Source: Pandoraea cepalis (lineage in GTDB: Bacteria; Pseudomonadota; Gammaproteobacteria; Burkholderiales; Burkholderiaceae). Taken from it: DNA of 64,000 nucleotides. Location: contig NZ_CABPSL010000005.1 in NCBI RefSeq assembly GCF_902459665.1, forward strand, positions 124,001 through 188,000. The letters are read 5' to 3'. A program made the translations under genes and the position numbers. The notes under the pieces are model-generated. The model did no database searches. It saw only the letters and a list, made by a program, of their open reading frames with translations, and had not been told where the DNA came from. Below are positions 38,609 to 47,858 of the stretch, one piece after another (within the stretch, counting starts at the first letter, position 1; each line of letters opens with the position of its first letter).

Positions 38609-39247
38609 TCATCGCGTACGCAATGAATCCAGCAGCATTTGCGTATTGAAGGACGAATACGACGTGCGCGCGTCGCCGGCCATGAAATCGCGCCCCATCA
38701 CGATGGACAGCGTGTGGCGGTTCGACATCACGTAGTAGCCCATCGCCGAGATCGTCACGTACAGATCGACCGGATCGACGCCCGGCCGGATTTCGCCGCT
38801 GGCTTCGCCGCGCTTGAGCGTCTGCGCGAGCAGCTCGACAATCGGTGAGACCTGTTGGCGAATCTCGGTCGACTGACGCATCGACTTCGCGTCGTGCAGA
38901 TTCTCGTTGTTGATGAGCCGAATCAGTTCCGGATGGTCGGCGTAATAGTCCCACACGAAGTGGGCCAGTTCGGCCACGGCGTCGAGCGGCGCCAGCACAT
39001 CCAGCCTGAGCGCGTGTTCGGCGCGATTGAATTCGCCATAGACCTCCTCGAGCACCGCCAGATAGAGCTGGTCCTTGTTGCCGAAGTAGTAATACAACAT
39101 GCGCTCGTTGATGTCGGCTCGGCGTGCAATGCTGTCCACGCGCGCACCGCTTGAACCCCGCTCCGCAAACTCCTCGATCGCCGCAGCAAGAATGCGCTGA
39201 CGCGTGCGTTCGGGGTCGCGTTTGATCTTGGTTTGAGGTGTAGTCAT
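38609..39247 (-). CDS. TetR/AcrR family transcriptional regulator
   Basis: The 212-residue protein has the N-terminal TetR helix-turn-helix (about 15-60: RILAAAIEEFAERG, VDSIARRADINERMLYYYFGNKDQLY) and a helical ligand domain with a C-terminal TetR_C-like part (VDPVDLYVTISAMGYYVMSNRHTLSIVMGRDF). The ligand is unknown. It is divergent from rsxB with a 104-bp gap, so rsxB or the gene itself are the obvious candidate targets. Confidence 0.92.
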   Translation of the reverse strand: MTTPQTKIKRDPERTRQRILAAAIEEFAERGSSGARVDSIARRADINERMLYYYFGNKDQLYLAVLEEVYGEFNRAEHALRLDVLAPLDAVAELAHFVWDYYADHPELIRLINNENLHDAKSMRQSTEIRQQVSPIVELLAQTLKRGEASGEIRPGVDPVDLYVTISAMGYYVMSNRHTLSIVMGRDFMAGDARTSYSSFNTQMLLDSLRTR

Positions 39248-39351
39248 GATCGGCCGGTCGTTCTCATCGGGCGGAATTATGGCACATCGGTTTCAGTGTT
39301 TCCGGAAAATGCAGGATAATTCGACTTTCCGCCGAATCCCCCTCAAACGAC

Positions 39352-40245
39352 GTGTCCGAAGTTAGCGCGCTCGCGCAGCGCATCGATGCCCTTTTGCCCC
39401 AGACGCAGTGCACCAAGTGCGGTTACGCCGGGTGCCGCCCGTATGCCGATGCCATCGCCAGCGGTCAGGCCAGCTACAACCAGTGCCCGCCCGGCGGCGC
39501 CGAGGGCGTGGCGCGTCTGGCCAAGCTGCTGGATCGCCCCATCATCGCGCTGAATCCGGACAACGGCGCAGAGCGTCCCCGGCCGCGCGCGGTCATCGAC
39601 GAATCGCTGTGTATCGGTTGCACGCTCTGCCTGCAGGCCTGCCCGGTCGACGCCATTATCGGCGCTGCCAAACTGATGCACACCGTGATCGAGGACCGTT
39701 GCACCGGCTGCGATCTCTGCGTGCCGCCCTGCCCCGTCGACTGCATCGACATGGTGCCGGTCACCGGCGAGCGCACCGGCTGGGACGCCTGGTCGCAAAC
39801 GCAAGCCGACGACGCGCGCTCGCATTTCGAGGTGAATCAGGCCCGTCTCGCGAAGGATCGGGCGGCGCGGGAAGCGCGGCTGGCCGCGCGCGCGGCGCGG
39901 GTTGCCCCCGCAGCGCCCGGCACGCCTTCGGCGCCCGCCTCCGGGCAAGAGGTGTCGCCGGTAGCGCAAACGGGCGACGTGGCGCCGGCGCCGTCCCCCG
40001 TAGCCGATGAAGCCGCTGCGGCGGCGGCTCGCAAGCAGGCCATCATTCAAGCGGCTTTGGCGCGCGCGAGAGAGAAAAAGGCCGCGCTGGCGGCCGAAGG
40101 CCTCGCGCCGAAGAACACCACGCACGTTTCGGCCGCCGTGCAGGCACAGATCGACGAAGCGGAAGCCCGTCGCAAACGCCTGGGCCTCAGCCCAGACGAC
40201 GATGCGGCCCCCTCGGGGGCCGACAGCACCCCGCAAAAGGTCTAG
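39352..40245 (+). CDS. rsxB: Electron transport complex protein RsxB/RnfB-like ferredoxin
   Basis: The 297-residue protein begins at GTG and has an N-terminal 4Fe-4S domain (CTKCGYAGC plus a later Cys in YNQCPPGG) and two ferredoxin clusters ([14 protein letters not shown] and [14 protein letters not shown]). The N-terminal membrane anchor of true RnfB is missing, and no other rnf/rsx gene is present. The C-terminal 150 residues are an Ala/Arg-rich, charged, probably disordered tail. Nth follows 65 bp downstream; in E. coli nth ends the rsx operon. It is likely a soluble electron carrier. Confidence 0.93.
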   Translation: MSEVSALAQRIDALLPQTQCTKCGYAGCRPYADAIASGQASYNQCPPGGAEGVARLAKLLDRPIIALNPDNGAERPRPRAVIDESLCIGCTLCLQACPVDAIIGAAKLMHTVIEDRCTGCDLCVPPCPVDCIDMVPVTGERTGWDAWSQTQADDARSHFEVNQARLAKDRAAREARLAARAARVAPAAPGTPSAPASGQEVSPVAQTGDVAPAPSPVADEAAAAAARKQAIIQAALARAREKKAALAAEGLAPKNTTHVSAAVQAQIDEAEARRKRLGLSPDDDAAPSGADSTPQKV

Positions 40246-40310
40246 GCGGGCAGCCGCACACACCGTCACCTGATAACAAGACAGACGCTCCAACCCACGC
40301 GCCACCCGCC

Positions 40311-40955
40311 ATGAACGACGCCAAACGACGCGCCCTGTTCGAAACGTTGCAGCAACTGAATCCGCATCCGACGACGGAGCTGGAGTACACGTCGCCATTC
40401 GAGTTGTTGATCGCCGTGCTGCTTTCGGCCCAGGCGACCGACGTCTCCGTCAACAAGGCCACACGCAAGCTCTACGCGGTGGCCAACACCCCGGCGAAGA
40501 TGCTTGCGCTGGGCGAGGCCGGGGTTGCCGATTACATCAAGACAATCGGGCTGTACCGCACCAAGGCCAAGAACGTCATCGCCACCTGCCAGTTGCTGCT
40601 CGACGCGCACGGCGGCGAAGTGCCCCGCTCGCGCGAAGCGCTCGAAACGCTGCCGGGCGTCGGTCGCAAGACGGCCAATGTGGTGCTCAATACCGCGTTT
40701 GGCGAAGACACCATTGCCGTCGATACGCACATCTTCCGCGTGGCGAACCGCACGGGTCTCGCACCTGGCAAGGATCCGCTGGCCGTGGAACTGGCGCTGG
40801 AGCGCGTCATCCCGCGCGAGTTCAAGCACGATGCCCACCACTGGCTCATTTTGCACGGCCGCTATGTGTGCAAGGCGCGCAAGCCGGAATGCTGGCATTG
40901 CGCCATCGAGCCGTTGTGCGACTTCCGTCCCAAGACTCCCGCGCCGAAGGGCTGA
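40311..40955 (+). CDS. nth: Endonuclease III
   Basis: Nth removes oxidised pyrimidines and cuts abasic sites. The 214-residue protein has the helix-hairpin-helix LPGVGRKTANVV with the catalytic Lys, the catalytic Asp in AVDTHIFRVANR, and the 4Fe-4S ligands C-x6-C-x2-C-x5-C in CKARKPECWHCAIEPLCDF. It lies just after rsxB on the same strand. Confidence 0.98.
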   Translation: MNDAKRRALFETLQQLNPHPTTELEYTSPFELLIAVLLSAQATDVSVNKATRKLYAVANTPAKMLALGEAGVADYIKTIGLYRTKAKNVIATCQLLLDAHGGEVPRSREALETLPGVGRKTANVVLNTAFGEDTIAVDTHIFRVANRTGLAPGKDPLAVELALERVIPREFKHDAHHWLILHGRYVCKARKPECWHCAIEPLCDFRPKTPAPKG

Positions 40956-41007
40956 CCGGCGCTTCCCCGGCAACGCCGTCGCAATCGACGCAGACGACAC
41001 AAACGAC

Positions 41008-41041
41008 AACGGGCGGTCCCGACATCGGGACCGCCCGTTTG
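41008..41041. terminator. Bidirectional terminator between nth and nitroreductase gene
   Basis: A perfect stem of about 14 bp (41008-41021 with 41026-41039) is flanked by CAAAC-type and GTTTG ends. It sits between convergent genes. Confidence 0.85.
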
Positions 41042-41085
41042 TTCTGTACGCGCCGAAAATGCGCGCGGCGCGCGACAAATCCTGC

Positions 41086-41679
41086 TTAGATGATGCGCGC
41101 CGCCTCGTCGAACGACAAGCGCGGATTGCGCGGGAACAGCTTGCCGTGATCGCCGTAGCCCAGATTGCAGATGAAATTCACACGCCACTCGGTACCGCCG
41201 AAGAAGGTGTCGTTGACCTTCTGTGCGTCGAAACCGGCCATCGGGCCGCAGTCGAGGCCCAGCGCGCGGGCGGCGAGGATGAAGTAGCCGCCTTGCAGCG
41301 AGCTGTTCATGTGCGCGGCACCGGCAGCCTTGGCGGGGTCGCCCGAGAACATCGGCACCATCTTGTCGGCCCCGTTCGGGAACAGCTTGGGCAGGTGCTC
41401 GTAGAACTTCAGGTCGTACGCGATGATGGCCGTCACGGGCGCCGTGCGGGTCTTGTCCACGTTGCCCGGCGCCATGCATTCAAGCAGCTTGTTCTTCGCT
41501 TCCGGGCTCTTCACGAAGACCACGCGCGCGGGCGTAGTGTTGGCCGACGTCGGGCCCCATTTGACGAGGTCGTACAGCTCACGCAGCGTTTCATCGCTGA
41601 CCGTTTTGTCTAGCCACACATTGTGCGTGCGGGCATCGGTGAATAGTTGGGCGATGGCTTCTTTGGCGATGATGCTCAT
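41086..41679 (-). CDS. RutE/HadB-type nitroreductase (malonic semialdehyde reductase)
   Basis: The 197-residue FMN-dependent nitroreductase matches the RutE/HadB subfamily: [41 protein letters not shown] and the late [12 protein letters not shown]. Such enzymes reduce malonic semialdehyde to 3-hydroxypropionate in the uracil (Rut) pathway, but no other rut gene is nearby. I took the ATG at 41679; the longer frame adds 38 unlikely residues. Confidence 0.9.
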   Translation of the reverse strand: MSIIAKEAIAQLFTDARTHNVWLDKTVSDETLRELYDLVKWGPTSANTTPARVVFVKSPEAKNKLLECMAPGNVDKTRTAPVTAIIAYDLKFYEHLPKLFPNGADKMVPMFSGDPAKAAGAAHMNSSLQGGYFILAARALGLDCGPMAGFDAQKVNDTFFGGTEWRVNFICNLGYGDHGKLFPRNPRLSFDEAARII

Positions 41680-41770
41680 GACAATGGACCTCGGGAGATG
41701 AGTGGCGAATGACCGGCGATTGTACCGTTGCCGCGCGACACGCGCTGACGTAGCAAAAATGCCCGCGACA

Positions 41771-42715
41771 TCAGGGGGTTGCGGCGGCGCCACGCGCCGA
41801 CAGCCAGACCACGCCCGCCAGAATCAGCACGCCGCCGCCCAGCTGTGCCGCCGTGAGCGTTTCGCCCAGCAGCATGGCCGCGAGCAGCACCGTGACGACC
41901 GGCTCCAGCGTCGAGAGCATGGAGGCGCGTCCCGCCCCCAGTCGTTGCAAACCAGCGAAGAAGGTCAGAATGGCGACGACCGTCGAACACACGGCAATGG
42001 CCGCGAGCGCCGCCCAGCCCCCGGCGCCTGCGGGCCATTGCAGCGGCAGCCCTTGCGTGGTTCGCACCGCCGCCATCGCCCCGAAGGAAACGGTGGCCGC
42101 CAGGCAGACGAGCGTTGCCGTGGCGCGGGCATCGACACCGCGTGTCAACCGCGCGCCGATCACGATGTAGCCCGAATAGATCAACGCCGCCGCCACGGCC
42201 AGCGCCATGCCCAGCGGCTGCCCCTGCCCACCCCCGACGGTGAGCGCCGTGCCCAGCGAGCAGAGCGCGAGCGCGCCGAGCGTCACGGGCGTGAGGCGTT
42301 CATGGAGGAAAATGGCCGCCAAAATCGTCACAAAGACCGGGTAGAGATAGAGCAGTAGCGCGACGAGCGACGCCTGCGCATATTGCAGCGCGCCGAAATA
42401 GCAAAGCGACTGGCCGACGTAGCCGATGCCGCCCATCAGCGCAATGCCGAGCGCCTGACGGCGCGACGGGAAGCGCACCCGCTGCAACCGACACCAGGCC
42501 AGCAGCAGGACCGCGGCGACGAAAAAGCGAAACAGCAGCATCGCGAAGATGTCCGCGCCAGACGCCGCCGCGGCCCGCGCGAAGATGGCCATGGCGCCGA
42601 ACGCGGACGCCGACACGGCGATCAGCGCGACGCCGGTCCAGGCCGAGGGACGGGGGGCCTGCGGCATGACGGCGGCGTTGCCGGTGGGCGCGTGCGCGCG
42701 AGGGCTTTGCGACAT
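41771..42715 (-). CDS. EamA/DMT family transporter
   Basis: The 314-residue inner-membrane protein has ten predicted hydrophobic helices in two EamA repeats (first from about residue 22, second from about 175). Conserved features include a central [12 protein letters not shown] segment and the final [12 protein letters not shown]. Such exporters move metabolites or amino acids; the substrate is unknown. I chose the ATG at 42715. It is followed on the same strand by the nitroreductase gene, 91 bp away. Confidence 0.9.
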   Translation of the reverse strand: MSQSPRAHAPTGNAAVMPQAPRPSAWTGVALIAVSASAFGAMAIFARAAAASGADIFAMLLFRFFVAAVLLLAWCRLQRVRFPSRRQALGIALMGGIGYVGQSLCYFGALQYAQASLVALLLYLYPVFVTILAAIFLHERLTPVTLGALALCSLGTALTVGGGQGQPLGMALAVAAALIYSGYIVIGARLTRGVDARATATLVCLAATVSFGAMAAVRTTQGLPLQWPAGAGGWAALAAIAVCSTVVAILTFFAGLQRLGAGRASMLSTLEPVVTVLLAAMLLGETLTAAQLGGGVLILAGVVWLSARGAAATP

Positions 42716-42870
42716 GACTGGATAAATTGAGCGACAATACGGCGAGATTTTCAGGCGTTGGCGGCGCGTTTCCCCTACGCCTGGCACGATGCACGGCAGC
42801 GATCGATCCGCCATTGTAGTCAAGGGGCGGCGCGCCGCAAGCGGCGACATCAGAACCCCACGGAGTCCCC

Positions 42871-43302
42871 ATGTTCAATCCGAGCCGCGATGAAGTCCGG
42901 CAATTCTTCTGCACCACCTGGCAAAAGCAGCGCAGCGGCAGCATTCTCACGCCGCTCGAGACCATGGCCGCCGACTGGATCCAAGCCCATCCCGAGTATC
43001 ACGATGCGCTGTCCGACACCGAAGACGCCAACGAGCGCGACTACTCGCCCGAGGCCGGGCAGACCAACCCGTTCCTGCATCTGTCGATGCACCTGGCGAT
43101 CAGCGAGCAGGTCTCGATCGACCAGCCGCCGGGCATTCGTGCCGCCTACGAGAAACTGAGCCAACGGCTCGATTCGCCCCATGAGGCGCAGCACCGCATC
43201 ATGGAGTGCCTGGGACAAACGCTCTGGGAAGCCCAACGCAGCGGCCAGCCGCCCGACTCGGACGCCTACCTGCAGCGCATCGAGCAGCAAGCGTCGCGCT
43301 GA
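42871..43302 (+). CDS. DUF1841 family protein
   Basis: The 143-residue soluble protein matches DUF1841: MFNPSRDEVRQFF, a central HPEYH, then NPFLHLSMHLAISEQVSIDQPPG and HRIMECLGQTLWEAQR. The conserved His/Glu pattern suggests a metal site, but no function is known to me. It is divergent from the DMT transporter with 155 bp between them. Confidence 0.92.
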   Translation: MFNPSRDEVRQFFCTTWQKQRSGSILTPLETMAADWIQAHPEYHDALSDTEDANERDYSPEAGQTNPFLHLSMHLAISEQVSIDQPPGIRAAYEKLSQRLDSPHEAQHRIMECLGQTLWEAQRSGQPPDSDAYLQRIEQQASR

Positions 43303-43311
43303 GCACTGACG

Positions 43312-43340
43312 ACGACGGTCCCCCTGAGGGTCACCGTCGT
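43312..43340. terminator. Hairpin between DUF1841 and cytochrome c genes
   Basis: ACGACGGT (43312-43319) pairs with ACCGTCGT (43333-43340), with an inner CCC/GGG pair. There is no T-run, so its strength is uncertain. Confidence 0.5.
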
Positions 43341-43376
43341 GCCTGATGCCGATGCCGGATATTGCGGCCGGACCGC

Positions 43377-43790
43377 TTATTTCTTCGTGACGAGATCGCC
43401 GGGCAGCGATTCGACATAGGCCGAAATATCACGCAACTCCTGCGAGGTGAACGGACGCGGCTTGCCGTCCTTACCGACCGTGGCAGGATTGGACATGACC
43501 TGCGTCTTCATGATCGCGTTGCTGCGACCGTAAATCAGGCTGGTTTCGTTCTGATACGCCCGCAGCGCGTTATAAACGTAGTCTGCGTACTGACCGGCCA
43601 GCTTAGGATACTCGGGGCTGATCGGCGCGTTCAGATTGGCGCCGTGGCAGCTCACGCACATGCCTTTCTCGACGAGCGCGCGTCCATTGGCGACGTTGCC
43701 GGCGGCAAACGCCGAGCCGACCCCACCCGCGAGCAAGGCGCCGAGCGCCAGGGATGCCGCCGCGGCGGCCTTTACCATCGAATGCTTCAT
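43377..43790 (-). CDS. Class I cytochrome c (periplasmic)
   Basis: The 137-residue precursor has a signal peptide (residues 1-27, SAFAAG cleavage region) and one heme site CVSCH. A late Met for axial ligation is available in KTQVMSNPA. AGGAG stands 6 bases before the ATG at 43790. It lies 25 bp after another small cytochrome c gene on the same strand, so the pair is co-transcribed. Each resembles one half of a diheme cytochrome c4. Likely role is electron transfer to terminal oxidases. Confidence 0.93.
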   Translation of the reverse strand: MKHSMVKAAAAASLALGALLAGGVGSAFAAGNVANGRALVEKGMCVSCHGANLNAPISPEYPKLAGQYADYVYNALRAYQNETSLIYGRSNAIMKTQVMSNPATVGKDGKPRPFTSQELRDISAYVESLPGDLVTKK

Positions 43791-43815
43791 CGTGTTCTCC
43801 TCAGCCACGCACGTT

Positions 43816-44181
43816 TTACTTCTGGGGATTGACCGGCGTCGACGCCGTCTGCGCCGCGTAGTAGGCGGCAATGTCGACGATGTCCTGCTCGGTCAACGTG
43901 GCTGCGATGCCATGCATCGTCTGGAACTTGCGGTCGCCCTTGGCGTACTCCTTCAGGGCGTTTTCAAGGTACTTCGCATTCTGTCCGCCGAGCCGGGGCA
44001 CGTGATAGACCTCGGGAAACGCGGTGCGATAGTCGGGAATGCCGTGGCAGCCAATACACATGGCGACCTTGTCCTTCGCCGCGTCGAGATTGGGCTTGAG
44101 ATCGGCCGCATGCGCCGCGCCGAGCGACATGAACGACGTGCTGCCGAGCGCCAGCGCCATCATCGTGAGGAACTTTTTCAT
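43816..44181 (-). CDS. Class I cytochrome c (periplasmic)
   Basis: The 121-residue precursor has a signal peptide (MKKFLTMMALALGS, cleavage near GAAHA/AD), the heme motif CIGCH at about residues 42-46, and a later Met in FQTMHGIAATL as likely sixth ligand. I took the ATG at 44181; an upstream frame is much longer but loses the signal at the N-terminus. It is the first gene of the cytochrome pair and is divergent from the MoxR gene. Confidence 0.92.
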   Translation of the reverse strand: MKKFLTMMALALGSTSFMSLGAAHAADLKPNLDAAKDKVAMCIGCHGIPDYRTAFPEVYHVPRLGGQNAKYLENALKEYAKGDRKFQTMHGIAATLTEQDIVDIAAYYAAQTASTPVNPQK

Positions 44182-44403
44182 GGTCTTCTTGGGAACGTTT
44201 TTGGTTGGAATACCGGCCCGCAACACGCAGGGCGACGGCCCGACTCCAAGGCCACCGTCCTGTGAAAAAAGCAATCGATTGTAACCCACAGCCTTCGGTC
44301 CGCAAACTCGGGGCTGACCCGCACAGTTCTCCGAAGTTTTCCCGCAAGCCTTTGATGTCACAGCCAATTTCCACTGCCCGAGCGCGCCGTATGCGCAATG
44401 TCT

Positions 44404-44440
44404 TATACTGAACTTTTTCCCTGCCCGGCCGGTAGGCCGG
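44404..44440 (+). promoter_or_regulatory. Candidate -10 and palindrome in the MoxR gene leader
   Basis: TATACT (44404-44409) could be a -10 for the MoxR gene. CCGGCC-GGTA-GGCCGG (44425-44440) forms an inverted repeat in the presumed leader. No convincing -35 was seen. Confidence 0.3.
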
Positions 44441-44462
44441 CTGTTTGCGGACGGCTCAGACA

Positions 44463-45305
44463 ATGCGCTTCGAAGGCTCTTCCCAGTACGTCGCGACCGA
44501 CGACCTCAAGCTCGCCGTGAACGCGGCGGCCACGCTGCAACGACCGCTGCTCATCAAGGGCGAACCCGGCACCGGCAAGACGATGCTCGCGGAGGAAGTC
44601 GCCGCCGCGCTCGACATGCCGCTGCTGCAATGGCACGTGAAGTCCACCACCAAGGCCCAGCAAGGCCTTTACGAATACGACGCCGTCTCGCGACTGCGCG
44701 ATTCGCAGCTGGGCGACGAGCGGGTGCGCGATATCGCCAACTACATCGTCAAGGGCGTGCTCTGGCAGGCCTTCGAGGCCGACCAGCCCGTCGTGCTTCT
44801 GATCGACGAAATCGACAAGGCCGACATCGAATTCCCCAACGATCTGCTGCGCGAACTCGACCGCATGGAGTTCTATGTGTACGAGACGCGCCAGCTCGTG
44901 AAGGCACGCCATCGCCCGCTGGTCATCATCACGTCGAACAACGAAAAGGAGCTGCCCGACGCTTTCCTGCGCCGATGCTTCTTCCACTACATCAAGTTCC
45001 CCGAGCCGTCGACGATGCAGTCGATCATCGACGTGCATTTCCCGAACATTCGCCGCGAGCTGGTGAACGCCGCGATGGCGACCTTCTTCGAGGTACGCGA
45101 TATTCCCGGACTCAAGAAGAAGCCGTCGACCTCGGAGCTGATCGACTGGCTCAAGCTGCTGATGGCCGAGGAGATCGGCCCGGAAGCACTGCGCAGCGCC
45201 GACAACAAGCTCGCAATTCCGCCACTGGCCGGCGCCCTGCTCAAGAACGAACAGGACATGCACCTGTTCGAGCGCCTCGTTTTCATGAATCGCGCCAATC
45301 GGTAA
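44463..45305 (+). CDS. MoxR-family AAA+ ATPase
   Basis: The 280-residue protein has Walker A GEPGTGKT near residue 40, Walker B VVLLIDEIDKAD, sensor 1 VIITSNNEKELPD and an arginine in AFLRRCFFHY. MoxR ATPases act as chaperones or metal-insertion factors with VWA-domain partners. The VWA gene follows 13 bp downstream, the classic pairing. I took the ATG at 44463; a TTG six codons upstream is possible. Two cytochrome c genes lie divergently upstream. Confidence 0.94.
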   Translation: MRFEGSSQYVATDDLKLAVNAAATLQRPLLIKGEPGTGKTMLAEEVAAALDMPLLQWHVKSTTKAQQGLYEYDAVSRLRDSQLGDERVRDIANYIVKGVLWQAFEADQPVVLLIDEIDKADIEFPNDLLRELDRMEFYVYETRQLVKARHRPLVIITSNNEKELPDAFLRRCFFHYIKFPEPSTMQSIIDVHFPNIRRELVNAAMATFFEVRDIPGLKKKPSTSELIDWLKLLMAEEIGPEALRSADNKLAIPPLAGALLKNEQDMHLFERLVFMNRANR

Positions 45306-45318
45306 GCGCGCCGCCGTC

Positions 45319-46494
45319 ATGCTGATCGACTTCTTCTATACCTTGCGCGCGGCGAAGCTGCCGGTCTCGGTCAAGGAATACCTGACGCTGCTCGAAGCGC
45401 TGCAGCGTCAGGTCATCGCGCCCTCGCTCGACGAGTTCTACTATCTGGCGCGTCTATCGCTCATCAAGGACGAGAAGCACTACGACAAGTTCGATCAGGC
45501 CTTCGGTGCGTACTTCAAAGGCGTGCAACACATCGTCGACGCCTCGGGCGAGGTGCCGCTCGAATGGCTCAAGAAGCGCATGCAACGCGAATTGTCGCCC
45601 GAAGACAAGGCGCGCATTCAGGCGTTGGGCGGGATCGACAAGCTCATGGAGCGCCTGAAGCAACTGTTCGACGAGCAGAAAGGCCGCCACGAAGGCGGCA
45701 ACAAGTGGATCGGCACCGGCGGCACCTCGCCGTTCGGCAATGGCGGCTTCAACCCCGAAGGCATCCGCATCGGCGGCGAGAGCAACGGCAATCGCACGGC
45801 GGTGAAGGTGTGGGACCAGCGCACTTACCGCGACTACGATGACGCCGTCGAACTCGGCACGCGCAACATCAAGGTGGCGTTGCGGCGTCTGCGCAAGTTC
45901 GCGCGCGAGGGCGCCGCGGAGGAGCTGGACCTCGACGACACCATTCGCTCGACGGCGGCCAACGCGGGCTGGCTCGACCTGAAGCTCGTGCCGGAGCGTC
46001 ATAACAACGTGAAGGTATTGATGCTGCTCGACGTGGGCGGTTCGATGGACGACCACATCGCGCGTACCGAAGAGCTGTTCTCCGCGGCGAAGTCCGAATT
46101 CAAGCATCTCGAGTTCTACTACTTCCACAACTGCGTCTACGACTACCTGTGGCGGCAGAACCGACGCCGCCACAACGAACGCTTCGACACATGGGACGTG
46201 CTGCGCAAATACCCGCCCGACTACAAACTGATCTTCGTGGGCGACGCGACGATGAGTCCGTACGAAGTGCTGCAGGCGGGCGGCTCGGTCGAGTACAACA
46301 ACGCGGAAGCCGGGGCGGTGTGGCTACGCCGCTTCATCGACCGCTACCCGCGTCACGCCTGGCTCAATCCGGAGCCCGAGGCGATATGGCAATATCGCCA
46401 GTCGATCTCGGTCATTCGTCAGCTATTCGCGGGCCGCATGTATCCGATCACGCTCGCCGGACTGGAGTCGGCCATGCGCGCGCTGAGCAAGTAA
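45319..46494 (+). CDS. VWA domain protein (CoxE-like), MoxR partner
   Basis: The 391-residue protein has a CoxE-type architecture: an N-terminal helical part (MLIDFFYTLRAAKLPVSVKEY), a Gly-rich linker (GGTSPFGNGGFNPEG), and a C-terminal von Willebrand A domain (from about 225). The metal site reads DVGGSMDD, so the usual second Ser of DxSxS is Gly. It should bind the adjacent MoxR ATPase; the client protein is unknown. Confidence 0.92.
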   Translation: MLIDFFYTLRAAKLPVSVKEYLTLLEALQRQVIAPSLDEFYYLARLSLIKDEKHYDKFDQAFGAYFKGVQHIVDASGEVPLEWLKKRMQRELSPEDKARIQALGGIDKLMERLKQLFDEQKGRHEGGNKWIGTGGTSPFGNGGFNPEGIRIGGESNGNRTAVKVWDQRTYRDYDDAVELGTRNIKVALRRLRKFAREGAAEELDLDDTIRSTAANAGWLDLKLVPERHNNVKVLMLLDVGGSMDDHIARTEELFSAAKSEFKHLEFYYFHNCVYDYLWRQNRRRHNERFDTWDVLRKYPPDYKLIFVGDATMSPYEVLQAGGSVEYNNAEAGAVWLRRFIDRYPRHAWLNPEPEAIWQYRQSISVIRQLFAGRMYPITLAGLESAMRALSK

Positions 46495-46573
46495 GGCTCG
46501 CCGCCCGGCGTCGCAGGGCGCGGCAAGGCAACGCACCAACAACGTAACAAGAACCCAGAGACCGCTTCCCATC

Positions 46574-47770
46574 ATGACGTCCAGCACGACTCCCCTGCCA
46601 CCGCTCCGGCCGTTGGCGGACACGTCGCCGTCGGCCATCGTCGCCGGCTTCGTTGCCATGATGACGGGCTACACCAGCTCGCTCGTCCTGATGTTCCAGG
46701 CCGGACAGGCCGCCCATCTCACCCCCGCGCAGATTTCGTCGTGGATCTGGGCGCTCTCCATCGGCATGGGCGTGACGACCATCGGGCTATCGCTGCGCTA
46801 TCGCACGCCGGTGGTCGTGGCGTGGTCCACGCCGGGCGCCGCGCTACTGATTACTTCGCTACCGGGCGTGCCCTATGGCGAGGCCATCGGCGCGTTCATC
46901 GTCTGCAATGCCCTCATCGCCCTGTGTGGGCTGACCGGGGGCTTCGAGACGATCATGCGCCGCGTACCGCCAGCGCTGGCGTCTGCGCTGCTCGCGGGGA
47001 TCCTGTTTCGCATCGGGCTGGAGATCTTCGTCGCGGCGCAGCACCAGACGGCGCTCGTGCTTGCGATGTTCTTCACGTATCTCGTCGTCAAACGGTTTGC
47101 GTCGCGTTACGCCATTCTGCTGGCGCTGATCGTAGGCACTTCGGTCGCGGGCGGCGCAGGCTTGCTCGATTTCAGCCACTTCCACATCGCGCTTGCGAAG
47201 CCCGTGTGGACTACGCCCTCGTTCTCGCTGTCGGCCACGATCAGCATCGCGATCCCGTTGTTCGTGGTGGCGATGGCCTCGCAAAATGTGCCCGGGCTCG
47301 CCGTGCTGCGTGCCGACGGTTACACCGTGCCGGCCTCTCCCCTCATTTCGACGACGGGGATCGCCTCGGTGCTGCTCGCGCCGTTCGGCTCGCACGGTAT
47401 CCATCTGGCGGCCATCACGGCAGCCATCTGCACCGGACGCGAAGCCCACGAGGACCCGGCCAAGCGTTACACGGCCGCCGTATGGTCCGGCGCGTTCTAT
47501 CTGATCGCGGGCACGTTCGGGGCGACCATCGCCGCCTTGTTCGCGGCGTTTCCGAAGGCCCTCGTGGTCTCGATTGCCGCGCTCGCCCTGTTCGGCTCGA
47601 TCATGAACGGCCTGGCCAACGCCATGCACGACATGCGCCAGCGCGAAGCGGCGCTCATCACGTTCATGGTGACGGCGTCGGGCCTGACGCTGTTGTCCAT
47701 CGGCTCGGCGTTCTGGGGCCTGATCGCAGGCGTGCTGACGCTGACGATCCTGCAATGGCGGCGCCCGTGA
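46574..47770 (+). CDS. benE: Benzoate/H+ symporter BenE family protein
   Basis: The 398-residue inner-membrane protein has about 11-12 hydrophobic helices and the family segments IVAGFVAMMTGYTSS, STPGAALLITS and LLAPFGSHGIHLAAITAAIC. BenE proteins are thought to import benzoate, but no ben or cat catabolic gene is nearby, so the substrate is open. It follows the VWA gene by 79 bp. Confidence 0.93.
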   Translation: MTSSTTPLPPLRPLADTSPSAIVAGFVAMMTGYTSSLVLMFQAGQAAHLTPAQISSWIWALSIGMGVTTIGLSLRYRTPVVVAWSTPGAALLITSLPGVPYGEAIGAFIVCNALIALCGLTGGFETIMRRVPPALASALLAGILFRIGLEIFVAAQHQTALVLAMFFTYLVVKRFASRYAILLALIVGTSVAGGAGLLDFSHFHIALAKPVWTTPSFSLSATISIAIPLFVVAMASQNVPGLAVLRADGYTVPASPLISTTGIASVLLAPFGSHGIHLAAITAAICTGREAHEDPAKRYTAAVWSGAFYLIAGTFGATIAALFAAFPKALVVSIAALALFGSIMNGLANAMHDMRQREAALITFMVTASGLTLLSIGSAFWGLIAGVLTLTILQWRRP

Positions 47771-47787
47771 GCGTTGTGTGAAGCGGC

Positions 47788-47825
47788 GCGGGCCGGAGTG
47801 ATACCATTCGGCCCGCAACATTTTT
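47788..47825 (+). terminator. Probable terminator after benE
   Basis: GCGGGCCG (47788-47795) pairs with CGGCCCGC (47809-47816) over a 13-base loop, followed shortly by five T residues (47821-47825). Confidence 0.6.
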
Positions 47826-47858
47826 CGAACGCAACGTAACCGCAGGAGCCGCACCCCC

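Noticed and set aside
38609-40955. Complete rnf/rsx electron transport operon
   Set aside because: Only the rsxB-like gene and nth are present. The genes on either side are a TetR regulator and a nitroreductase.
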